From Linum tenue (lineage: Eukaryota; Streptophyta; Magnoliopsida; Malpighiales; Linaceae), in the NCBI GenBank assembly GCA_946122785.1, contig CAMGYJ010000011.1, positions 12,958,001 to 13,022,000 of the forward strand: a stretch of DNA of 64,000 nt. Direction: 5' to 3'. The position numbers and the translations under genes are program-made. This document shows, piece after piece, positions 37,240 to 49,249 of the stretch (positions are counted from its first letter, which is position 1; every line of letters begins with the position of its first letter). The notes under the pieces were generated by a model that saw only the letters and a list, made by a program, of their open reading frames with translations, did not search any database and was not told the origin of the DNA.

Positions 37240-40200
37240 TTAAACTACTACACTCTCTTCACCATCTCTATCTTGAGCAGACACATCATATACATCTCGA
37301 GGCTGCACTTTTACAACCAAGTGCCAATCTTTATGTTCATTGTCATCGACAAAAAATACTTGAGATACCTGACTTGCTAGGACAAAAGGTTCATTCGTCC
37401 TTAAAGTTCTTTGGAGGTTGACACTAACATAACCATTCTCATCTATCTTAATCCCCCTTCTCTTGTCATACACATCAGACCAGTCACACCGAAACAATAC
37501 CACTTTTCTTCCTCCAAGAAAGTGTAATTCAACGACTTCCCTTATAATGCCGTAGTAGTCTACGGCATCCACATCAATCCCATCATCACCAACCACAGTA
37601 ACTCCACTGTTCTGTGTTTTTAAATGTTTATCATGGTCTTTGATGTGGAAACGATATCCGTTAATCACATAACCAATAAAATATCTAACACATTGAGCAG
37701 GACCTCTCGATAATGATAAAAGATCATCCATCTCTTTGCCATGGTAATCTTTCGACAAATTGGCAACCTACAACAAATGATTTACCAAATATTTTGTTTA
37801 GGCTTCTTATAGAAATTTACATTAAATTTTAGAAGACAGAGTCATGAAGAATGTTACTTTTTGCCTGAACCATGCGATGAAGGTTGCATTTCAATTGTTG
37901 GCCAAAATTTGCAGCGAATTATTCTCGAGTAACTCATTGAATTCTCTACAATCAAGTGACATGATGTAACTTATAATTAACCGTTATTAAAAAATGGATA
38001 TTATTAATATCATTAAGAATGTCCACTTACTTGATAAAAGGTTGCATCTCATCAGTATTCTTCATCACATAAATATGTGTTTGCTCTAACTCTTGCAAGC
38101 TCAACTTACGTACTTTCCCAAGGCTCCCTATTGGACGTCCCACTTGAGAGAATCCCAAAAACTCTGGCATGTCACCAGAATCATGATTTCTATCAAGCCT
38201 ATTAAACTTTGTTTTGATGCCCGTCAAGTACCTTGAACAAAGATTCATACATTCTGAAGTAAGATATCCTTCAGCAATGGAAGCCTCAGGATGAGTTCTA
38301 TTCCGAATGAATGATTTCAAGTCATGTAAGTACCTCTCTACTGGATACATCCATCTATATTGGACAGGTCCCCCAATGATAGCTTCATCGGCCAAATGAA
38401 TAGATAGATGTACCATAACATCAAAAAATGCTGGAGGAAAGATCTTCTCCAGCTTACAAAGAGTGTATGGAATTTTGGCCTTCATCTCTTCCAACTCTTG
38501 TAAGTTTAATGTCTTTGAACACAGTGTCTTGAAATAGATGGATAAATCGATAAGAGGCTTACATACATGCTTTGGTAGAAGACCACGTATAGCTAGAGGA
38601 ATGAGATGTTCCAAAAGAACATGGCAGTCATGACTTTTTAGACCTGAGATCTTTTGCTCGTTGACATTCACACATTGTGATACGTTAGATGAGAATCCAT
38701 CTGGAACTTTCAGCCGCTTCAGAAAATGACAAAATTTACGCTTCGAATTGTTTATCAATGTGAATTCTGCATCTGGCAAAGTCACTTTACTTCCTTCTCG
38801 ATTCGGATGTAACTTTGGTCTTATTTTCATCGACTCTAAGTCCAAACGTGCTTTCATTGAGTCCTTCGTCTTCCCTTGTAAATTCATGATTGTTCCAAGT
38901 ATATTGTCACAAATATTCTTCTCTATGTGCATTACATCTAAGTTGTGCCGCAATAAATTCGTCTTCCAATAAGGAAGATTGAAGAATATACTCTTTTTGT
39001 TCCAATTATCTCCTCGAGCATCATGCGAGATCTTGGCTCTTACTTTTGGACATTTTGATAACTGAATCCCTTCAAGATCTCTTGTTTGGTCAAGTACATC
39101 ATCTCCAGAAAATTTTCTCGGCCTACCCCGCCTCTCTTTTGTACCATCAAATGAGTCTTCATCATTCCTCCATTTATGAGTACGAGGCAACCAACAACGA
39201 TGGCCCATATAACAATGCTTTCCTCCATTATAATAGCCATTTAGAGATCGTGTCCCTAGCACAAACTGGACAAGCTAGCTTTCCCTTAGTGCTCCATCCT
39301 GATAAGTTGGCGTAAGCTGGAAAATCATTGATTGTCCATAACAAGGAAGCACGCATCTGAAAATTTTGACGCCTTGATGCATCAAACATATTCACACCCA
39401 CTTCCCACAAATCTCTTAAATCATCTATCAAGGGTTGGAGATAGATATCTATAGCATCTCCGGGACTTTCTGGACCAGGAATTATCATTGACAAAATGAA
39501 ATTAGAAGGTTTCATTATCATCCAAGGAGGCAAGTTGTAAGGGATTAATATCACTGGCCAAATACTATGAGGTTTTTTGGCATTGGTGAATGGTTGGAAA
39601 CCATCACTAGCAAGACCCAATCTCACATTTCGAGGACCACTTGAAAAGGATTCATGAAGGTCATCGAATGATTTCCATGCCATCGAATCACTTGGATGCC
39701 TCATGACTCCATCGCCAGCTTTATTTTGATGGTGCCATTCCATGAGAGAAGCAGTCTTAGTTGACATAAATAGCCTCTGGAGTCGTGGTTTTAATGGAAA
39801 GTATCGTAAAGTCTTTTTCGGAATTCTCTTCCCATTTGCTTTACGCATAACTTCCCCAGAATGTTGGTCAACCTTCCATCTAGATGATTTGCAGACCATG
39901 CAATCATCAAGTTTGGAATCATCATTCCTAAACAGCATGCAGCTACGTTCACAAGCATCAATTTTCACGTACGAGAGACCAAGGTCCTTAACTACCTTTT
40001 TAGATTCATAGTACGAATTCGGTAAACAATAATCATGAGAGAGAAGATCTTATTTCAACATTTCGAGCAACATGGTAAAAGACTCATTGCTCCATTGACC
40101 TATAGTCTTAATGTGGAGAAGTTTCACTAGAGCGGACAACATATAAATCTTAGAACCACTATAGAGTGGTTGTTCAGAGTCGCTCAACAATTTATAAAAC

Positions 40201-40586
40201 TTCTCAGCTTCAATATTTGGACTCTCCTCATATGTATCCTCGCTGTCCAAATCAACTTGACCGCTGTCAGTATCAAAACTCGGATACATATCCCTCAAGA
40301 TATGGTGCACATCATCCATAGGTACACTATTATCATTATTGCCTGATTGAGATGTCTCACCTAGTTCTTCACCATGGTGACACCAAAATGTGTAATTTGA
40401 AACAATTCCATTGACCATCAAATGTGTCCATACATCCTCCCTAGTTCCTTGCTTTGCGTTGAAGCACTTCACACACGGACATCTTACTTGATTCTCACCA
40501 TTATTTCTTTCAAAGGCATAGTCTAAAAATTCCGCAACACCATTTTTATACTCTTCACTAAGCCTATCATGACCAAGATCATCCAA
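37240..40586 (-). pseudogene. CACTA TNP2-like transposase (TAD, TNP2, DUF4218, DUF4216)
   Basis: Four conserved regions in order on the minus strand. TAD: SEEYKNGVAEFLDYAF, VRCPCVKC, DVWTHLMVNGI. TNP2: CERSCMLFRND, CMVCKSSRWK, RHPSDSMAWKSFD, LGLASDGFQPF, WPVILIPYNLPPW, NDFPAYANLSGWSTKGKLAC, CYMGHRCWLPR, HNLDVMHIEKNICDN. DUF4218: MVHLSIHLADEA, RWMYPVERYLHDLKSFIRN. DUF4216: YVINGYRFHIKD, VVLFRCDWSDVYD, PFVLASQVSQVFFVDD. Three lesions: an in-frame TAA at 40050-40052, a one-base frameshift near 39,240-39,260, and a TGA at 37891-37893. No ATG is found at the front; the frame opens after a stop with TTG. Otherwise full-length in layout. Confidence 0.88.
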
Positions 40587-42294
40587 TGTTTATTGGGTGC
40601 CATTTCCTAATATGATTTAAAAAGCTGTTATATGATATGAAAGATTATAATAGAAACCATATATGAACGAAATTATGTTCACCCAAGCATTTATTTACTA
40701 GAATTTACAAGCATTATTTAGACAGAGACGAGGGAAAGGTACCTGAATAGGAAGATGAGGAGAAACAAAGTCAAATTTCTTTTCAATAACTTTCCTCGGA
40801 TGATCTACTGGTCTGCAAATGAGGCAAACTCATAGTCAAAATTTATATATCTATCTATATACAGAAGAGCCATAACAGATGCTTCTCGTCTTTACATCCC
40901 AGCGACAAAGCTACAGGGTTGCCTCCCAAAATCAAGCCAATCCCACCCACAACACCAACTGAAACTCCCACGAATAGCAACAAAAACCCAAAAATATAAA
41001 CCCAAAGAAACACAACCTGCCAACTTGCTCATAGAAAACCTCCTCATCGAGACAGAGCAACACCATGACAAAACATGACTTCAAGAGAGTCTCCACCCCA
41101 AATGCAGCCTCACATTACCACTCTAACCAACCACTTGTGAATGAACACTCATAAGCAACATTTTCCCCAATTAACATTAGCTTAACAAGGAGTACGATAT
41201 TATCAATAGGCAATAAGAAGCTACACCAAACCAGGATCTAAATTGGACCCCTGAATCTTTATATCTTGTGGATTGCTATAACCTAAAATGAAGTTAACTA
41301 AATTGAATCCCTAAATTTTGCAGATAAAATAAATGAAAGAACTTGAAACACAAAGCCATTAATCAATGACAGATTGAGTAAGCTGAAACTTAATCAATGA
41401 CAAAGGAAGAGAGAGCTCTAGCATGAAAAGAATAATAAATATTACCAATTAGAAAACGAGAGCTTCAACAAGTTTACTTTTAGATATGTCCTTGTTGATG
41501 TAGAAGCCGGAGGTGGGTGAAGGCTGATAGTGCTGCCGATAGAACAATGAAACAAGAAAACGATGTTTTTGTTCGAGGGAGGAGGTCACAGATCAAACAA
41601 AAAAAGGGTTGTAGATGAAATTATGGAAACCCAGTGGCCATCCAACATGTGTGCGGTGGAAGGACTGAGGAAGGCAATTTTTTGTGTGATCTCCAGAAAG
41701 AGATTGTGCAATAGATAGGTCTTTCTCATGAAGATATGAGCTGGGAAACTGAATGGCTCTAGTTATTTGTAAATTAATAAAAAACCAAAAAGCAAACTCA
41801 AAAACTTTAGGTGAAAAGTTGGAGGCAAAAGAAGAAGGAACTCCCGCCTTTCCAAAATGTCAACTCCCTTCCTTTTTACTTTTTGATCTGACCATTATCA
41901 CTCATTCTTTCTTTATTATTAATGAGGGGGCTTTGTGTCAAAATATATGGGACCAAAACACCTCTCGCTAAATGCCAATTTGGCTTTCCCCATCAAAAGT
42001 TAGTTTTTAGTGGGGGCACGTTTAGTCAGCGGAGTTCGCCCGCACACCATTTTCCGGTAAGTAAAAGTGCATTCTATTGTTTTTATTTGCAAAAGGATTC
42101 AGGGTTATGCCATAACAATTCTGGTTGTATTGTATCTTTGCACTCCTTATGTCTCATTGTAAGTTATATCTTCTAACATCAAGAAAATGTTTTTGTAACT
42201 TATGGTAGTAATTTACTTGGGTTATATCTATGAAATAGAGCTTAATTGATAATTGGTCTATCATTTTCTACTTGTCATTCGTTATCCCTAAGTT

Positions 42295-42992
42295 TAGGGA
42301 CGGAGTCAGGATTTGACATTTGGGGAGGGGGCGAATTTTTTTATTCTACTACTTCGAAAAACAGATAAAATTAACAAAAACATTTTTTTTGCTATCATTA
42401 TAACTGGCATTTTTAGATGATTAGAGTTAATCAAAATATTTACAACTTATTTCAAGTAGACAAACTTACAAAAGTGAATATATCATACCCATAAGTTTTA
42501 TTTATGAATCCATTATTTTATATGATTCTAAAATTATTATTGATTTACCAATTGTAATGGTAAGTGCAGAAAATGCAATTTCATCTTTGAGTCAGGAACA
42601 AAGACATAATGTAATGTTCCGAAGGGGTTTATTTGCTACTACAAAGAGACAAAAAAATTAAGAAAAAGGAAAAAAAATTATATTTTGTAATATTTTCATA
42701 ACATCAATTTTAATTCATATAAAATTTTTATTTAAGAAATATGTATCGATTATTGAGACTAAAAATTGAAAAGTAAATATGTGCATTTAATGGGTTGCGA
42801 ACTCCTAACCTAATGAACTTTGAAAGCAAGTTCCCAGCCGCTGGCCTATCTCACCTTCGTGTTCCACTATTGCAACCTGAACAATTTTATACAAAGTTCA
42901 TAAGTTTATACTAAATTTCCAAATACCGGTATAATTTGTACGTAACTTCTAAAATTCTAGGGGGGGCGAGCCTATGTGTAGCTCCGCCCCTG
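42295..42992. mobile_element. hAT-like MITE inside the Helitron tail (copy 2)
   Basis: Duplicate of the element at 31654-32357: TAGGGACGGAGTC start, flanks CCTAAGTT / TCCAAGTT, 698 bp. Confidence 0.75.
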
Positions 42993-43114
42993 TCCAAGTT
43001 GAAGGTAAACATTTGAGCTTGAGGTCCTATTTACTTCAAGCTAAACTAAAGAAATTTGACCTATATACTTAATGCAAATGCGCTTGCAAATAATGATCCA
43101 GAAACCAATCTTAT

Positions 43115-43146
43115 AGCCGCTGCGAAGCGCGGCCAACATCCCCTAG
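43115..43146 (+). mobile_element. Helitron 3' terminus (copy 2)
   Basis: AGCCGCTGCGAAGCGCGGCC hairpin followed by AACATCCCCTAG and T. In this copy the stem GCCGC/GCGGC is better paired than in copy 1. Confidence 0.75.
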
Positions 43147-43932
43147 TTATAATAAATTAATTAATGCCCCACCACCATCACCTACCACAAAGCTTAAGAT
43201 GTAGATCTGAGTCTGACCAGGTAGATACAAATATATAGACAGCTAACTAGCCAGCACTACACGATCCTCACTTAAACAATATGATTACACCTGAAACCCT
43301 AAAGAACATGATACATTACTAAAAGAGACAAATTCGTTTGTCGAGTTTCAGTACCTGTACCAACATAAAGTAATTTATCGAGGAATATCATTCATATGCC
43401 GCTTGCGGTGTTCCAATGGCCATTTCCAGTGGGTGGATCGTTGGAGAACTAGCAATAAAGGAAACTCAAAATGAGAGTTGGTGCATGATACAACCCATTT
43501 CCCTCCCTCTGCCAAGCAGTAATAATTATTTAGATTGGCTACGGTTCATGGGCTATCTAGTACCTATCTATCTGGTACAATATAAAATAGAACTACCCAT
43601 GAAATGCAAAGTGTGGATGAAGTGCATAACAAAAAACAAAAGAATTTATGATAATCTAAGGACTTCTCCCCGGCAACGACGCAAAAAAATTAGTTCACCT
43701 ACTACTAACACTCTATTCAAAGGCCAAGTGCAAGTAATGGTTAGAAGCAGTATAGTGGTTAAGTAGTAAATTATCGATCTTGGATCGCCAGATCTACTAT
43801 TACGTACTCAGACTAATTTGGTTATGTAACAATTCCAGGTTTATATTGTATGCAAAAGATTAACAAAGCATAAAATAAACTAGTTTCAATGGGAGAAAAG
43901 GTTCCTCAGCCATTGATTCCCCCTAGATACTA

Positions 43933-46082
43933 CACTACAAAAAATACATCCTTTAGTCACCGTAAATCTCGTGGCTAGAAGACAGAAAACGGTCGCTATA
44001 TGCTTTTAGCGAGAGTTCTTTTCCGGCCGCTAAAAGCTTGGTCGCTAGATCTAACTGGCGACGGTGATTCAACTCCGGCCGTTAATTGCAATAGCGACCG
44101 CACCAATACAGTCGTTAAAGGACTATTTAGGGACCGTAGAATACCCATGTCCCAGCTATTATATATGCAACCATTTCTTTGTTTTAGCGATATTTTTTAA
44201 TGTAATCAATAATCATACCCGTAAATGTATATGCTGCCGTTTTTCCCAAACACAAAATCACCTGTTTCATTATAAAAACTAATAAACATTACATTAAACC
44301 ATTCAATTGTATTTGTTAATTGCTGCTAATAGTATCAAATTACATAATAATTGAAAGCCAATACATGAGTAATCATTCAAGTCCAAAAGATGATGGGAAT
44401 TTTTTAATACATGCTTCCACCATATGTCAGTGTTCTAGAAGATCTAACACCATTTACAAAAAAAGTCTTCTAGATCTTCTGATGAAGTGTCCATTATCTT
44501 CCTCCATATATAACAAAATGTTAACTGTTAATCCCATGTTTGATGTTCACTAGCTACCTGCAACAACCCAAAGAGGAGTCTTAACATACAAGAATGATAA
44601 CTAAACCAATTTGCATTGATGGGTAATCATAATAATAATGACAACGAAAATAGTTACCAAAAGGGATTCATATATCAGTATGCATATCACAACATGTCAA
44701 TAGAAGTTCCGGAAACAAATGCATAGTTCAAAAGTACCAACTATCTTAAAGTGATTCATTAGACAACTGACATTAAGGTTCTAAAATCATCTAAGGAAGA
44801 TATAAACATAAAACAAAAATGGCTCACAAGTTGGACTAACAAAAGGAGGAAACCAACCTTTATCTAAAAATTCTAAAGTATGTACTCTGTAACGATTGGG
44901 ATCTAGTTTCCCTCTGTTGCTTTCATATGCACAAATATTCAGCCCTTAATAATAAAATATCTAAACTAAAGTCTAGATTCCACAAGCCTAAGTTGGTCTA
45001 ATATACGCATGAATACAACCCTTAGAGTCAACTTCGCAAAAAACTAAAACAGAGGTGATAAGGCCAGGGGAAAAACAAAAAAATATTACCCTTATATGAT
45101 CTATTCTAAATAACACTATGAACTCAAAAGAATCACACTGTATGTACCTAATTAAGATTGTTGGTTGTTGCTTAGTTGACCTTTGAACATTTGCGCCCAA
45201 ACTTGCATTTGCCCGGTCATCTGTGCCATAATTTCATCCTTCAACTTTGCTGCCATCTTTGTTTCTATTGCAGCTTCCATATCAGCTTTTTCATTAGCTG
45301 CACTCATAGCTTTAGCCTTCAGATTTTCATTCTCTTGTTTGCGTTTGTTCCCAGCTCCAGATCGTCTTTCATCTTCGCCATTAGCCCTTTCATTAGCTTC
45401 ACGTCTGGCTATAGCCTTCAGGCTGTGATTCTCTTCTTGAAGAGAAGCCTTTTCTTCTTCCACTCTTCTTAATTTGGCTGCAGACTCAGTATCCTTCTTT
45501 TGTCTCTTCAGATGTTTTCGCTTTACCCCAGCTCCAGATCCTATTACATGGCCGTGATTCTGTTTCCCAACACACTTTTCTATCACTTCGATCCGCTCCA
45601 AAGTAGGATCAGCTTCGATAGTTTCCTTAATATTAACCTATGAAAAGTGGGAATTAACCAATATATCATCAAAATTGACAGCAAATGCAATTAAGGATGA
45701 GAGAAATTGTAATTACGTGTGCCGTTTTGCTTCTGTATCCTTTATCTCATCTCCGCTCTTGTAAGTTTGAAACCAAACTTCGTCCTCTTTTGGTTTAGTT
45801 CCATTTTTTGCTGCCTACGCATGAAAATTAGAGAAGGGCAATTGCATATCAAACGACAATATATACGTGTTGTACTAAATAAATAATAATAGCTGCAACA
45901 ACAAAGCAGTAGTCTTAGCATCAAATCACCCATAGTCCTTTAAAACCAATAAAAATTTCAAGTGGTGACATTACGAGAATAATTACCAGATTGTATCTAA
46001 TATTTCCAATCGAACGACTACCACTTCGATGATGCATTGTTTTCTTCATTCTATTCTTTTGATTCTTCTTGCTTCTTGCCTA
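43933..46082 (-). mobile_element. CACTA left part (copy 2) with truncated TNPA-like gene
   Basis: Starts with the intact terminus CACTACAAAAAATACATCC (copy 1 has CACTATAAAA). It includes the subterminal region and the last exons of the TNPA-like gene: coiled-coil block 45601-45152 ending WAQMFKGQLSNNQQS and the exon near 45,770. The coiled coil is about 30 residues shorter than in copy 1. Upstream exons are missing because the duplication ends at 46,082. Confidence 0.85.
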
Positions 46083-46740
46083 CAAGAACCATCTCTAAAG
46101 CTTTCAAGAACCATCTACTGCTAACTCTGTCTTGGTTCTAGATCCACAAGCTTCAACTATATTTTGGTCACAAGCTCCACCAACCCATCGAAATCTCTGA
46201 CCTCCTCTGCTATCAGGCCTTCGCCGCATACATGGCCGCTCTTCCTCGCAAAGTTTGTTGCTGCTCCTTCGGATTTGACCCCCTCTGAACTCTGTGGCCA
46301 CGCTTTCTTTTCCTCCCCCACTCATTAGATCGAAAAGAAGTCTCCCTCTAGAAAGAAGAAAGGACAAAGCCACAAAGTCGATGAGAAGGAGGAGTTCGAA
46401 TAATTAATGTGGTCTTAGAGGAAGAAACGTTCTGGGAGTTGTAATCTTGTACACTAGCTTGACCTTAATAACATTTTCTGGTTCTATTTTTTCTTCTTTT
46501 GATTGACTGATGTATGTTTGTAATTTTATTTTATAACTAGCTAGCTAGATGGTTCGTGGCCTTCTGAAATAATATTTGGAAGATTGGGTAAAATCTGTTT
46601 GAGTTTGCATAATCGAGGCGAATTAACCATGATAATAACCAAGATTGAGATCAATTGATTAATAACGTCTTAATTACCTCCAAATATGGCTGGATAATAA
46701 TTGCACATTGCGGCTCAATTTTTTATTATTATTTATATTA
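46083..46740. other. Unassigned sequence right of the duplication
   Basis: A minus frame at 46373-46104 (RGGQIRRSSNKLCEEERPC) is Arg/Gly rich with no recognised family. It may be sequence trapped between two CACTA-like ends. Not supported as a gene. Confidence 0.25.
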
Positions 46741-46945
46741 TTGGACAGCAACAACGAGAGGAAAGAGACCCCTCGTAGAAGGCTTTAACGATGGGATGTA
46801 AAATTCCTCTCGTAATTGGCTTTTAACGGCGAAGCCTGTAATGAGGGGTGGTTTCCTGTCGTTAATGGCTTTCAACGATGGGAATTGAGCTTTTAACGAC
46901 CGTTTTCTACCCTCGTTAAAATCACTTTTTTTTTTGTAGTAGATT
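46741..46945 (-). mobile_element. CACTA-like right terminus
   Basis: The plus strand ends TTTTTTTTTTGTAGTAG, the reverse of a CTACTACAAAAAA-type CACTA end, preceded by many subterminal words (CGTTAAA, CTTTTAACGA, CTTTCAACGATGGGA). These words differ from those of the 33.3-kb end, so this is probably another CACTA family. Confidence 0.5.
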
Positions 46946-46982
46946 AAACCTAATACAATCCTAATTGAACAATGAAATGAAG

Positions 46983-47569
46983 CTAAACAAGGAAAGGAAT
47001 TCGTGTAAAACAAGTAAACTTGTAAGTCAAGATACAATCTTCTCTTCCAAGTAAACTGTCCAGTAAACAGCCTTTCGTACCATCTTCAAGCTCCTGGAAA
47101 ATGGGCTTATGGATCGATTCGAGCTCAACCAATTCCTTCATGTGGTTTAGAAAGTTGCACACTTTCATCTTCCAACCTGAAAGCCCAGCTGATTGTACCC
47201 CAAACTCTTCGAATAGAGTCACAAAGTTGCTACCTCGAACATCTTATCCTCCTTGGCCAAAATCAGGCAGTTTTCAAGTTTCGGCATACGTTTTGGATCG
47301 ACTTGGACAAGGGCCTCCCTAGCTTCTCCTCGATCTTCCAAGCACTCCAACTTGTAGAAGAACTCTCCATCTTTAAAACAAGTGCTTAATCTTGAATTTT
47401 CACCAAGCCAATTGAGAAAGCCAGACGTGCAAAGTATGCTACCTGAAATGGTCAAAATACTTAGCCAAAAATTAGGGTTCTTCATATGTATTGGGGTTGG
47501 ATCTTTGGCAAGCAATTCTGACTTGTGTATTGAGCAATATGTGATTGTATTAGACTCACTCTCGTGCAA
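46983..47569 (-). pseudogene. Unrecognised gene fragment
   Basis: A minus block after a good acceptor (TTTCAG near 47,445) reads FLNWLGENSRLSTCFKDGEF, ALVQVDPKRMPKLENCLILA, then by a one-frame shift near 47,222 LFEEFGVQSAGLSGWKMKVC and LVELESIHKPIFQELEDG. The composition looks like a genuine helical host protein, perhaps a captured exon pair, but no family is recognised. The frame change argues for a broken fragment or an unseen intron. Confidence 0.35.
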
Positions 47570-48496
47570 TCAATCCCCTACTTTCAATTAATGGTGCTAT
47601 GTTAACCTAATAATTATTCCCTCTTATAGGTTAAAGTAGGAATCGCAAGAACTTGATAAGGGCTCAAACAATTCAATAATTACGCATCAATCGGATACAA
47701 ATCTTGAGTTCAAACATAATCAAATTATCATACAATCATCTATTCATCAATCATAACTAGGGTTCTTCGTACAAAGCAATAAGAGGAAATTAGTTCACAA
47801 ACGTTGAGAGAATGAACATAAAAGAAGAAGAATAAGAGGAAGCAATCTCCATGGCAAAAACCTTGATCAATCATTCCCAATCGCCTCCTATGGCGATGAG
47901 TTATTGGAAAATCCTCATTTTTCTAATATCCAACTCAAAATTTGGATTTTTGGTCGTATTTGGCCTTCATGCTTAAGAGAAAACATAATTCGATTTAAAT
48001 AGTGATAAAAATGAGGCTCGAACACAACCATGGGACCAAAACGCTGCTGTTTGCTAAAACAGCGTCGCGGGAAAACTATGTGGTTGAGATTGCCGCAGTG
48101 TTGCTGATAAAAAAAATAAAGAGGGCCAAACAGCGCTGTCCTAGGTGGGTGATTGTGTTAGTGAAGAACGCTAGTAATGAAACACATCTGGTTTTTTTTC
48201 CTCTTCTTCCCCTAAACGGTGTTGTGGAGCTGCTGCAGCCTGGTATAGGCGAATGAGGGTTGATTTAAGAGTTTCTTTTTCACAAAAAAAAAAAGAGCAA
48301 GATACTGCCGCTTTGGTTGAAGCAGCACTGCAGCCCTACGGCACGTTGCAGTGGTGTTGAATGTTTGTTTCCTTGTTGATAATGGTTTCGCGCAGAGTTG
48401 AAGGAAACATAATTAAAACAATTAAGCCAATTATGGTTTAGTTAGGAAGAAAATATATCACCAAAACGCAGCCGTTGGGAACTTGGAACACACAAG
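47570..48496. other. Spacer
   Basis: AT-rich with a CAGCGTCGCG/GCAGCACTGCAGC-rich part at 48,030-48,360. The 84-codon plus frame at 48002-48256 has no recognisable features and is not called. Confidence 0.35.
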
Positions 48497-48958
48497 TAGA
48501 GGTGGCAAATGGATTGGATTGGTGGATTGGTGGATTGGATTGGTAGATCCATGGATCAAATGGATTGGATCTAATGGATTGGTGGATTCATGGATTGGAT
48601 CAAGTGGATTGGTGGATTATCCATGAATCCAAATGACATCCTCAACCAAGGACCAATATGTAAAATGTAAAAAGTTTAGGTACTAAAATGTCACAATGAA
48701 AAATTTTAGGTACCAAAACGTAATTTTCCAATGATATTTTTCGTATAAAAAATTAAATTTTAGGTACCAAAATGTAAAAAATAAAAATTATAGGTACTAA
48801 ACCGTAATTTGCCAATGATCCATGGATCCAATCCATGAATCCACCAATCCAATTGGATTTGGATCAAATGGATTGGATTTAAATGGATTGGATTAGGTGG
48901 ATATTTTTAATGGATTGATGGATTGGATTGGTGGATTGGATTGAAATTGCCACCTCTA
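48497..48958. mobile_element. hAT MITE (same family as 12,696-13,190, inverted)
   Basis: Ends TAGAGGTGGCAAA...AATTGCCACCTCTA with a perfect 8-bp target duplication CACACAAG (48489-48496 and 48959-48966). Length 462 bp. Its reverse complement aligns with the 12.7-kb copy, including the TTTGGTACCTAAAA core. Confidence 0.93.
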
Positions 48959-49249
48959 CACACAAGGTTGCGAACTATTGCAGCTTGCGAGCCACTAATC
49001 AACAACGTAGGTCTTGCTTGCATGGCTATTTCACATAACCTTGTTTATTTTTCCACCCAAGCAACATTGCATGAGGTGAAACCGATGTTGCATTGGCCGC
49101 CAATGTTGTATGGCGAGCTGTGTAATTTGCCATCTTAGTTGTTTCTGGGTTAAGCCATGGTGGTTTCGGAATTATTTTAGGTGGTATAAGTTGTGTCAAC
49201 AACTTAGTTCATAAGAACTGGATCTTATAAACTAAGTTGTGGGGGGCAT

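Larger units (their letters stand above)
33304..42070 (-). mobile_element. CACTA (En/Spm-type) DNA transposon, right end lost
   Basis: The left terminus reads CACTATAAAAAATACATCC followed by subterminal words such as TTTAGCGA, CGGTCGCTA and GGCCGCTAAAAGC in both orientations. Genes on the minus strand follow CACTA order: TNP2-like transposase first (40.6-37.2 kb), then a TNPA/Ptta-like gene (37.1-34.5 kb). No matching right TIR is found before 42,070, where the sequence jumps into duplication copy 2; TCGCTAAATGCC and TTTAGTCAGCGG near 41,965-42,030 look like subterminal words. The stretch 40,587-41,900 shows no coding signal. Confidence 0.85.
42071..46082. repeat. Segmental duplication, copy 2 (4.01 kb)
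   Basis: Partner of 31529-35571, a few percent diverged, same orientation. The left edge abuts the interior of the CACTA element; the right edge stops inside an intron of the second CACTA gene, after which sequence is unrelated (CAAGAACCATCTC...). Confidence 0.95.

Noticed and set aside
43416..43766. 116-codon frame in duplication copy 2
   Set aside because: The equivalent region of copy 1 carries indels that break it, and no family is recognised.
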